The position numbers and the translations under genes were made by a program. A DNA stretch of 64,000 nucleotides from Bullera alba (lineage: Eukaryota > Basidiomycota > Tremellomycetes > Tremellales > Bulleraceae). This document shows positions 54,844 through 64,000 of this stretch, piece after piece (positions within the stretch are counted from its first letter, which is position 1; each line of letters opens with the position of its first letter). Location of the stretch: contig BCIX01000001.1 of the NCBI GenBank assembly GCA_001600095.1, positions 5,791,198-5,855,197 on the forward strand, given 5' to 3'. Below the pieces are notes generated by a model. The model was given only the letters and a program-made list of their open reading frames with translations, did not search any database and was not told the DNA's origin.

Positions 54844-55196
54844 ACCAAGCGATGCTGGACGTGCGAATGTCTGCCGTGTAGTCAGGTAGTGTTTACGGGA
54901 ATGAGACGAGGTCCAAAGCAGCAGGAGGGTCTGACGTCTGAGACTGTCGGCTCCTTGCCGTGGTCGCAGAAGTGGAGGTCATTTATCCTCCTCCTCGAGT
55001 AGTCTCGGAACAACATGGGTCTCTCTGCCTTCGCTCACCACACGCCTCGCCAGAAGCGATCAACAGCCTAATGCATATCATGTACAATCGACCACCTCCC
55101 TGCCCCATGCCACAAATCGTCCTCAATGCATATCATGTCGTGTCCTGAATTATACGTTGTATCCGTCATGTCCTTGCCCTCGTCCTCATCCTCGGC
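54844..55196. other. Intergenic, PDK1 3' region
   Basis: A 353-base gap between two minus-strand genes. It contains a perfect 14-bp direct repeat, AATGCATATCATGT, at 55070-55083 and 55125-55138. No gene is supported. Confidence 0.45.
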
Positions 55197-58100
55197 TTAC
55201 GTCGATGCCCTCTTGATAGCCGCTATCCACTCTGCCCTCACTTCGACCGTGTCCGCTACGTACAACATACTTCCTCCACCGGAAAAGATCAAGAACCCTC
55301 TCGAGCCTTTCTCCTGCACCTCCACTAATCGATTCTTGCCCGCTGTCACGGACGTATTGGCTGGACTGTCGTTCAGATCGGTCACATTCTCGCCATTGGA
55401 TTTCCGATTCAGGATCGCTTCAAACTTGATCCTGGAGTTGGCAGAACCACCTTCTTCGTCCTTGACCTCGATGAGTCTTGGGAAATCGGTGAGGACGAGT
55501 TGTCGTCGCTTGGTTGAAGTCGGGAGGAGGAACGAGGGGATCAGACTCGAGGCGCCAGTAGGCGTAGGTCGGACGGTAATTGGGCTGCTGTATACGACCT
55601 TTTCATTGGCCAAAAGAACCGATGCCCTGTGACCAATTGTCAGTACAGCAGCCAGATATGGGATGACGCAGAAGACTCACCACTTTGCCTCTTGATTAAG
55701 AGGGGTTCCGGTCCTGGAGATACCTCTCGTCTCATCACTCCTATCACTTGTTCTGGACTCCCGGTTGGATCCCCTGGGGCTGTTGCCGTAACCAGCAGTA
55801 CCATTACCTTGCGAAGGCGTGCCAGTGCTGGTACCAGATGCGTGGATTCCAATCGTCTCCAGTAGGCCCGTCAAAGCTGTTCGATTACCGCCGCTAGAGC
55901 TCGAACTGGTTCTAGCGCTCCTCGTGCCGGATGACCATCTCGACCTTCGGCCAGCCTTTCCCGCGTCCATATACGCCGCCTTGGGTGGTTCAAGGGATCC
56001 AGAACTGTTCTGTCGATTATGCGATCCGCTACCGTTATTAATATTGCCATCGACGGATTGTACCGCTTCAGCAGCCATTAGACCATTGAAATGAGCCGAG
56101 CTGCTCTGGCCTTTTTTCTTGGTGCTCTTGCGACGTAGGAAGTTGTTGGGCCTACTCGCCGCGTCGGGTGGCTGTTCCATTGGAGAGGCAGCCTCGTCGT
56201 CGTCGTACTCAAATCCGCCGTCAGATACTTCGTCGTCGAACACGGCCCAGATGTCATCAGACTCGGAGGGATTGGCTGAAGAATGGATTGGTCCATTTAG
56301 ACCAGTCGCGAGGGGGACCGCAGGGACTTGCCAGATTGACAAAAAGTCCACGGTGGCGAAGAATGCGTGATTCTTGATGCTGACTGGTAGAGGTCGACAC
56401 ACAGGGTCGAGGTCCTATGCCACCATTTAGTTTGCAATCTTGAATTGTCCAAACTTGCACTCACGAGCAACAGGTCTATCAACGACCGGGCGTCTGGGTC
56501 CATTCCCTCCGGATACTCCATGTCCCGTTTGAGGATCTTTTGGAAAGTGAGGTAATCGGTGGCTCCTCTGAAAGGCGGTTTGCCAACGAGGAACTGGTAC
56601 AACATACACCCAAAAGCCCAGATATCCGAGCTGTACATCACAAGTCAGCTTGCGATCCTGCGGTCCAACATAGCATACTCACGCCAACCCTGCTGGCTCG
56701 TTACGTAGCACCTCTGGACTGACAAAGTCTGCCGAACCGACAAATGATCGCTTCCCGTTGCCATTGTCTTGCGGCTCGCCATCTCGATTGAGCAACTTTG
56801 CGCTACCAAAGTCGGTGACCTTGATCCGCATATCGTCGTCCAGCAGCACGCTAGGAAAGGAACATGAGCGCAACTCAGTAAGTCCCAAGATGCCAAATAG
56901 GGGTTGAGCTTGAGGCTCACTTTTCAGGCTTCAGATCTCGGTGAATCACGCCCCGCTCGTGCATGAACTCGATCGTGTCGATGAGCTGGGCTGCGTAATA
57001 CCTTGCCGAGTCGATATTCAATGAGCCGTACTACGGGCGGGTTTAGCCAGAGTCACGCAGGTTGACGTTGAGCTCACCTTCCTCAGCCAGGTCAAGAACT
57101 CGCCGTTCTTGGCCAGATCCAGAACAAAGTCTACAAGCCTGGTCAGCACGAGACCCGGTCGACAAAAAGACACACTTACATAGACTGGTTTGATCGTTGA
57201 ACGTCGAGTGTAGGCGGATGATTCCTGGATGCGCAACGCCCTGGCTTTTGCCCGACTTTGTCGATCTCATAGATCTTTCACTCTGAGCCACGCTCTCCCT
57301 CCGTTTCCGCTGTTGCTGCTTTCTCTCCGTAGCAGTGACCCCTCCTCCACCGCTCACATTACTCAGATCGGGGGTGGGCGGCGCAGTGCTGGACGTTGGC
57401 GAATTGGAAGTGCCCTTGACTGACACTCCGGTCCTTTGCTCGACGAGATATTCGGGCACCGCCTCAGTCGGAGGTGTTGTCCCGGTATGCGACTCCTCTC
57501 TGACTGGCGAAGGGGGTCTGGATCTCATTGCTGAAGGACCTGCCGAGGGCACTGTGTCCAGAACGTTCTCTTCTGAGCGCTCGGGGACCATCTCGGGTGG
57601 TTCAGCGGATCTGCTAGGTCGCCGGCCAGCGAGAGACTTAGAATGAAGTATTGGCGAAAGAGGTGTGCTGCCGCTCGAAGATGATCCATCCGTTGCTACC
57701 GATAGTCGATCTTTCGCAGCGCCGCCGGTGGGTATGTCGCGCCTCGATGACGCCGTAGAAATGCCATTTAGACTGCTGGATGTATTCTGCTTCGAGGTCG
57801 AAGAGGTCATGCCAGTAGAGCTGGAGCTCGACAAGCCACGACGATGTCCAGCGCGATGCGGTGTCGAGGGCGTGGCCAATCTGATCAAAGCGTCTCGTTC
57901 TATAACTGCGTATTTTGCCTTCTTCTCCGCTATCAGATGGGCCTGATTGATGATCTTGATAGCATACTCTCGAGGAGGCCGAGGTGAGGACGTGCTGGAG
58001 GGAGCATTACGAGCTGAAACTGCTTGAACGACCTGGAGCACATTCATCGTTCAGCTATAGAGCACTTTTCAACTTTCCAGCACCACTTACAGTGCTGTAA

Positions 58101-58972
58101 CTGCCTCTTCCTAGCTCTTCGCCCAAGACGAAATCCCTGATCGATGGCTTTCGAGGTGCAGACGCCGAAGTGCTCGAGTGGGCAGAAGCCTGACTTTGCC
58201 TTCTCTCTCTTGCCTCCTCGGCAGCAGCTTCTCTCCTGTCTACACTGAGCGTCCGCATCTGTCTGCCCGGCGATGTCCTTTCGATAGGGGATGATGGCGT
58301 CGACCATTGTCCAGCTCTTCCTCGACCCAAGCCTACTGGGAGCTGCGGCTGGGATAACCCTGCAGAGTCCATCGGGTCCATCGATACCGTCACCCTCAGC
58401 GGACCTTGTCCAGCACGTGAGCTGGGACCGGGGACAGGAGATGGTGAGGCAGAGCTCGTAGACCCATTGTTCCACCTATTCGGGCCCCTCGGCGTGGTAG
58501 GTGATAACTCGCCAGAAACCAAGCCCGCCACGGGATGTCTCTCAGGGGTGCTCCTGCCTGGTAGATCGACTGACGTAGGAGGACAGGTTATTATCGCGGG
58601 GGTGGTCGGTCGACTTAATGTTGGTCCCCGTGATCTAGGTCCATTCCGGATATTGAACCCTCTTCCAACATACCCGCCTCTCTCGCTCCTCGGGCTATGT
58701 GCACCAATACTCGCGTCTTCAGACTGCGGTTCCGCGCTTGGTGACCTGGACACCACTCGAGGCGAAGTCGTGGCTGCAGTTCTGGTCTCCGCCGGAGGTG
58801 GTCGGATGGGAGCAGCTATAAGCGACGATGTTGTCGAGGACACGGATGTGGAGGAAGATGTCGAAGCATTGCGTGACACGGTTGGTAAACGCGGGAAAGA
58901 CGAGTATGGAGGAGTGGGGGGCGTCGAGGCCGATGGTGTGGGCACCGGCGAAGGATGAAGAGTTGCCGCCAT
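55197..58972 (-). CDS. PDK1: Phosphoinositide-dependent kinase 1 homologue (Pkh/Pdk1)
   Basis: This AGC master kinase phosphorylates the activation loop of Ypk, Pkc and Sch9-type kinases in sphingolipid and cell-wall signalling. About 300 disordered residues precede the kinase domain: [18 protein letters not shown] (P-loop), [10 protein letters not shown] (Lys), [10 protein letters not shown] (catalytic), KVTDFGSAK (Mg), then [14 protein letters not shown] (activation loop) and [14 protein letters not shown] Ser/Thr-rich insert of about 210 residues splits the N-lobe between ERDALIRL and [14 protein letters not shown] (about 57241-57876). The C-terminus is a PH domain ([19 protein letters not shown] to [12 protein letters not shown]). 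About seven introns are used. The frame opens upstream to 59170; I chose the Met at 58972, which starts [11 protein letters not shown]. Confidence 0.92.
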
Positions 58973-59656
58973 CCGATTGTTGTTGTTGTTGCAACGAAGT
59001 GAATCGATGAAGTCTTCCGCAGTCAAATCCTGTCTACAGTGTCCAGACGGCGATCGTTCGTTTTGGATGCGTGTCCGTGCTGCTACTTCGACTCGTAGCG
59101 TTGAGCACCAGTCGCGTGAGAGCCGTAAATGGGGATATGCTGAGACACCTGTTCCGATCTCAGACCACAAATCCTATGTCGAATCCGGGCCGTAGAGTTC
59201 CACCAGAAACCGGTGAAACCGCTAAGATAGTCCCCGCACTGCCGATATCGATCTTCCTTTCTCTGACAACCCTTTGTGATAGGGACGATCGTCGATGGGA
59301 TGCTGACCTCAGAGCGGCATTGTCGAGTGAGCCGGGGGATCCCTGCTCGTGTTGACGATACAGTGATCTCTGCACTCAAGAGGTCCAAGGATGGATCAAA
59401 TTGGTGATCGTCATTTCGCTGGCCCAAAAAAGGTTCCAGGCCTTGGACGCGAGAGAAAAACAAACGCCACCCAGCGGATAGCGCTTAGAGTGCCGGTACA
59501 TCCGGGAACACATCCGCCAACAGCAACTGTCTGCTCGCTACATATGTGCAGGCGCTACATACGATACTAGTCTTCCAGCTCCGGGCGGCTCAGGAGTCTG
59601 GGTCCCTGGCCAGCCAGTACGCAGCCTGCATGTAGCTGTAGCTACTGTTCCCAGTA
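58973..59656. other. PDK1 promoter region
   Basis: About 680 bases with no supported gene, between two minus-strand genes. An N-terminal extension of the Pdk1 frame to 59170 is possible. A run of TTGTTGTTGTTG (CAA repeats on the coding strand) lies near 58978-58990. Confidence 0.45.
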
Positions 59657-62600
59657 TCAGGTGTACCGTCCAAGCAACCCCACCATCTCTCCTATCACTC
59701 GCTCCCGATGCTCTCCTGTCGCTTCCCCTGCGTCACCGTCCCCCGCACTGGTCCCTTGCCTCAACAACCCGTTCTTGTCCATCAGGTAATGAGCGAGGTT
59801 CCGCTGTCCATCATCCAAATCTGGAAACAAAGCCATCGTTGCCGTTGTATCCATAAGTACTGCTTGGATGGCGATGATGACCGTATTCGCAGCTTGACGT
59901 GTCGTCACAACTCTTGACTCGAGTGCCTGTAAGTGTGTCAATCAGCCAAGGGTCTAGGCCAGCCATTTGTTTCAAATACTCACCTCCATGACCAGAGGGC
60001 CTAGCTTGGCACCCTCGATACTGACGACTTCCTTGGGCAGCCTCAGGACACAGAGTCCCAGACCCGTGAGCCCGAATAAGTAGCCTGAGGCCCGGGCAGC
60101 CTCACCGCTCACCACCTCGGGCTTGCGTGTTAATCCGTTGGTCCGACTGGAATTGAGTGCTTCGGCGGGGTATTGCGTCAAGAATCTCTGCAATGACCCC
60201 ATGATGACGGACGAGAAGAATAGTGGTTCGGATGCGTCACACAGAAGCGATATAAGCGAGTTTGTCGATTCAAGAATCTACACGCGTGCGTCAGCGGTCG
60301 CACGAGATTGACCTTCTTGGCACTCACGACATTATTTGACGAAGTACGCAAGCGGAAGAGAGCATCGACCAATGTCGTATCTTTGTCCTCGAACAAGGGC
60401 CACTGATGCTGGACAAGCTCCCAGAGGGTCACAAGCCCCTGTTCCAGCAAATCTCGGGGCTGCTCGATCACATCAGCTTGTCCCCGACCTCGGTATTGGT
60501 CCTGACTCACGTTATGCGGGTCCAAGAACTCAATCAATCCCTCAAACAACCGTTCAAAAAGCCTCTCTTCTGCCCATATTCGGGTACTGTACCGGATCTC
60601 CTTATCGTCCCCTTTGATCGGGTACTTCTCACTGAACAAGGCCAGCTTCTGCAGATTCCTCATCTCAATGCTCCCGCTCTCTATCGCTTCAACGTCCCCT
60701 CTTATGCTCAAGTAAGGTGATGCACTATCTCCATTCCCATTCGACCTGCCGTTATGACCTCTCAGGGGACTCGCCTTGTCGAGCAATTGTTGTCGCTTGT
60801 ACCACCATCCCCGCTCGTGAGGCCTCTCTTTCAACTTGGTCAACATCTGCGGTGTCATTGCCTCGGGTTTGGGCGAGTCTTCCCATAGACGCCGGCCGTT
60901 CGAACTGGGCGAGGAACCATTCATGAAGTTTGTCAAGGGTGTTTTGAGCAGGTAATTCGAACCAACGCTGCTGGGACCGGCAGCACCATTGGCTCTCCCA
61001 TTCGAGCTCGTTCGCGCCGGCGTGACTGGAGTGAGCAGCTGAGTCGATGCTGGACCAGCTGGCTCTGTGTCGAGCAATCTTTCGGCTGAAGAGACCGCCT
61101 GTTCCGCTTGAGCTCGCATCTCGTCGGGACTGGCTGGTGCGACAGCGTGACCATTAGTTGGAGTGCTGAGCGTTGCACTAACGTGCAGATCCGACGCCTG
61201 TGACGAGGACGTCGGAAGCGATGGGCGTTGCATATCTGGCGTCCGAATCCCTTGTTTCGCTGTGGCCGATGTACCCAACGACGGCGACTTTGTACTGGGC
61301 TTGGATGGGGTAGTGGACTCGGGTAACTGATCTGTTCTACTCAAAGGTGACTTGACCAAACTCGGTGAGCCTTTCGACGACGTAGGACTCGTCGAATATG
61401 TGCGTTGCAGTGAAGACGATCGTGATCGGGTCAACAAATCCTGCGGTGCCGAGCCATTGCTCTTCGGTCCGACCTGCTTTGAGGGAGAACCGGCCAAGAC
61501 TGAATCTTGCTTCTCAGGTGAGCCATAAGGCGAGGTGTTGGACCGACCAATCATGGATTGCTTTTTCGTAGGCATGAACTGAGAAGAGACAGCACGCCCC
61601 ATTGTCCCTTTGTCGATGGAGGGCGATGCTGGAATGGGATTTGACACTGCTCTCGAGGACTCCGCCGCTCTGGACGCGGCCAGCTCGGCCGCTTTGGCTC
61701 TCCGCTTCTCCGCCAGCAGGTGAGACATGGCAGAACTCGCCTGAGGTTTCTTCGGTCCAGTCGGCTTGATCAAAGGCGCCTTGGCTGGTGACTCTGCGAC
61801 AACCGACGCGATCTCATGCTCGGATTCCGGCTTTGCTTTCTCCAGCTGCTTCCTGGCCGTTCCTTCGAGAGAGTCCATGATCGCCTGTGCTCGCGTCTTC
61901 CACACCTTTTGAAACGACCAATACGCCGCTCGCGCCGTTTCCCTCACTTGAGGATTCACGTCGACCAGCAGTTTCTTGATCACTGCTTCGATCTGATCCA
62001 TCAGACCAGCAGTTCCCTCTATGGTGGCCTTCGTTCTGGATCCGTGGACCGCAATGAATGTCTTCATATGCGAAATGGAGTGCTGGCGTATCTGTACGTT
62101 TTTATCGTTGATACCGGCGTAGATGTGAGATATGAAGATCCGGGGATGACTGGTGGTGTGCGTGATAATGGCTGATAATGAGTTCCGCGATCGTTCTGCG
62201 ATGATCTTTTTCGTGAAGCCCCTGTAGGTTCGTCAGAATTCTAGCTAGTGATCTTTCACGTCGGCACTTACGCCATCTTCCCAAGAACGACCAATAGATT
62301 CTCCACGAAAGGGTCCAAAGCCGAACCAAGACTTTCCGCCAGTTCCTGCACTAATGAGCACGATTGCTGAGCCACCGTGGTCCGCAGACTCAGCAGCTAT
62401 GAACCATTGTCAGCCGAGTGACAGGACATGGCAATCAATATAGGTTCCCCTTACCGTTTTTGAGAGTCCTTCTATGAACCCCCCTCTGAGCCCTGCTAGA
62501 AATGCGTCCGGGTATCTCTGATGGGCTTGGCCTCGGAGCATTCCTCGTATGCGTATCACGCCGTTCTCTCTCGGATTCCAATTATGCTCCGTTTCTTTGC

Positions 62601-63841
62601 CCTGGAAGTGTGGGAACATTGTTGCGAACTCGTGCTCGAGATCCTTCCCGCTTGCAATCTACATCGGAAGGGTCAGCACTTTTGTAACCATTTCCGACTC
62701 TTCAGCTCACGTAGACAATCTCGATCTCTTCATTGACCGGTGTGGCCACGCCTGAGGTAGTGCCTGGACCCAATGTAAGACCGCCGATGCCCTCCTCTAG
62801 ACCTGAGCCACTTGCTGGCGTATTGCGATCCGAAGGCGCCGCCGACTCCCCGGCAAAGATGCGCACCATGATACCGTCTGCTATCGTCTTTCTCACATTC
62901 CGAGCTTGAAGCAGTTTCTTGAGCTCGGTTCTGGCGGCAGCTGGTGTCGATGACGGCGACAGCATAGCTACTACAGTCTAAAAAGCGGGGTCAGTATGTT
63001 TCCTCCCTCAACATTCAGCTTGGGAGATCGAACTCAGCTTACCTCTCTGGCCTGATCTCTAACATTGCCGTCTCCGTCTTCCAATAGCTCGACAAGTGAA
63101 GGTAACCACGGCTTCAGAGCCAACTTGCTCTTCTCCTCTTGTCTCATTGCCAAAAGCACCTTCATAGCCTCGACTTTGCCCCTCCATCCCTTTCCCGACA
63201 AGCACTCTTTCACCATCCTTTCCCAGTACCCAATAAGAGTCTCCTTTTCTTTCCCCTTGCCACTGCTCGAGCTCACCATAGAGGTGGCCGTTCCTGCCTC
63301 TGCTTCGTAGCATTTCCGACCCAGGATCGCAACATTGGAAGACGCGGCGGCATTCACGCGTTCTTTCGGATCGTTAATCTTGTCCAAAAGTACCGGAAGA
63401 AATTGTCTCAGTGCGACCTGTAGGTGATGAGGTGGGTGTAGCGGTATTAGAGATGAATAGAACGGTAGGAATGAATTGAGGACAGAAGTCGAGAGGAGTT
63501 GCGATGAAGACTGAAGTAAGGGGGCGACTGTGAGCGTGAGGGCGTCGAAAGAGTCTTGCGGCAGCTAAGCAACTCTGTGTTATCATCTCAACATCCTCAT
63601 TGACAGCTTAGCAGCTGACCACGAATAGATGCTCACACTAGTCGCATCTTCCAGTTTCAGGCCGAAGAATTGAATTTGATCGACTTTCTTGTCATTATCT
63701 ACAATGTTCACGGTGATCAGCGATGTCCTACAGATAGTTGAACGGCTTCTGGGCCTGCTAAGCTCAGCTCGACTCACCCGCTTGCTTGATCTTGCTGATA
63801 AATGTCTCGACATCGCTGTCTGTCAATGGCCCTCCGTTCAT
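59657..63841 (-). CDS. STU1: CLASP/Stu1 microtubule-associated protein
   Basis: CLASP proteins bind microtubule plus ends and the spindle midzone and rescue shrinking microtubules. The N-terminal helical repeats (TOG-like) include [28 protein letters not shown] and [36 protein letters not shown] domain follows, with [43 protein letters not shown] and [21 protein letters not shown] Ser/Pro/Lys-rich linker carries basic stretches for microtubule binding (60900-61900). The C-terminal helical domain ends [12 protein letters not shown]. About eight introns occur. The start at 63841 ([11 protein letters not shown]) is the first convincing Met; the frame is open a further 15-20 codons upstream, so it may extend. 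Confidence 0.9.
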
Positions 63842-64000
63842 GGTCGAACCAGACGCGATGTCGTCGGATTTCTTCTCAGCTCGATGCTCAAACAAGTTGG
63901 TCGCTTCGATGACTGCAGACGATGTCGACTTTCGAACGCGCGGCTATCGTCCTTGGGTTGTGGTTGTGTAGACTGAAGTAATGCTCGAAGGACATCGACT

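Overview
This window is eukaryotic nuclear DNA from a fungus, most likely a basidiomycete yeast of the Tremellomycetes (inference). The genes are compact and on both strands. Nearly all are split by many short introns of about 45-75 bases with GTNNGT donors and CTNAC/CTNAT-like branch sites. The gene set (OPT transporter, Erg28, CipC, Zn2Cys6 regulator, GH115, Rim1, Per1, Pdk1, CLASP/Stu1) is fungal. I cannot name the species. No bacterial, phage, CRISPR, transposon or rRNA element was seen, and I found no convincing tRNA.

The left 9.4 kb is the most unusual part. An oligopeptide transporter (OPT family, left end possibly cut by the window) is followed by about 2 kb of non-coding DNA with short 10-bp tandem repeats and a strong TATA box. 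Then comes a secreted peptide precursor (4965-5948) made of at least eight near-identical units, each ending in a Cys-pair peptide with C-terminal GGAPPW, followed by Lys-Arg and an X-Ala/X-Pro dipeptide spacer. This is the layout of a yeast alpha-factor-type Kex2/Ste13/Kex1-processed precursor. The peptide itself resembles the Cryptococcus quorum-sensing peptide Qsp1, which is known to be imported through an OPT transporter. A Zn2Cys6 regulator lies on the other side. A peptide, transporter and regulator signalling neighbourhood is a hypothesis, but the peptide gene itself reads clearly. A 100-N assembly gap falls inside its repeat array.

The rest is mostly conserved housekeeping. From 9.8 to 17.3 kb: tRNA thiolation (Ctu2), dolichyl-diphosphate phosphatase (Cax4), an enoyl-CoA hydratase/isomerase, Erg28, a Med19-like protein with a reading-frame break, and CipC. 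From 17.9 to 25.3 kb: a secreted GH115 glucuronidase, a LURP-one-like protein, a serine/threonine dehydratase and DENR/Tma22. From 25.6 to 36.7 kb: a USP25/28-type ubiquitin protease homologue with a lost catalytic cysteine, a MYND-finger protein, a fatty-acid elongase and Per1. From 37.3 to 41.4 kb: three consecutive intronless, low-complexity coiled-coil genes of unknown function. From 42 to 52 kb: TMEM14, an ALKBH7-like dioxygenase, riboflavin kinase, an RNPS1-like SR protein, mitochondrial porin, a divergent TFIIB-like protein and mitochondrial SSB (Rim1). From 52.5 kb to the end: a DXD glycosyltransferase, a Med9-like protein, Pdk1 with a long insert in its kinase domain, and CLASP/Stu1.
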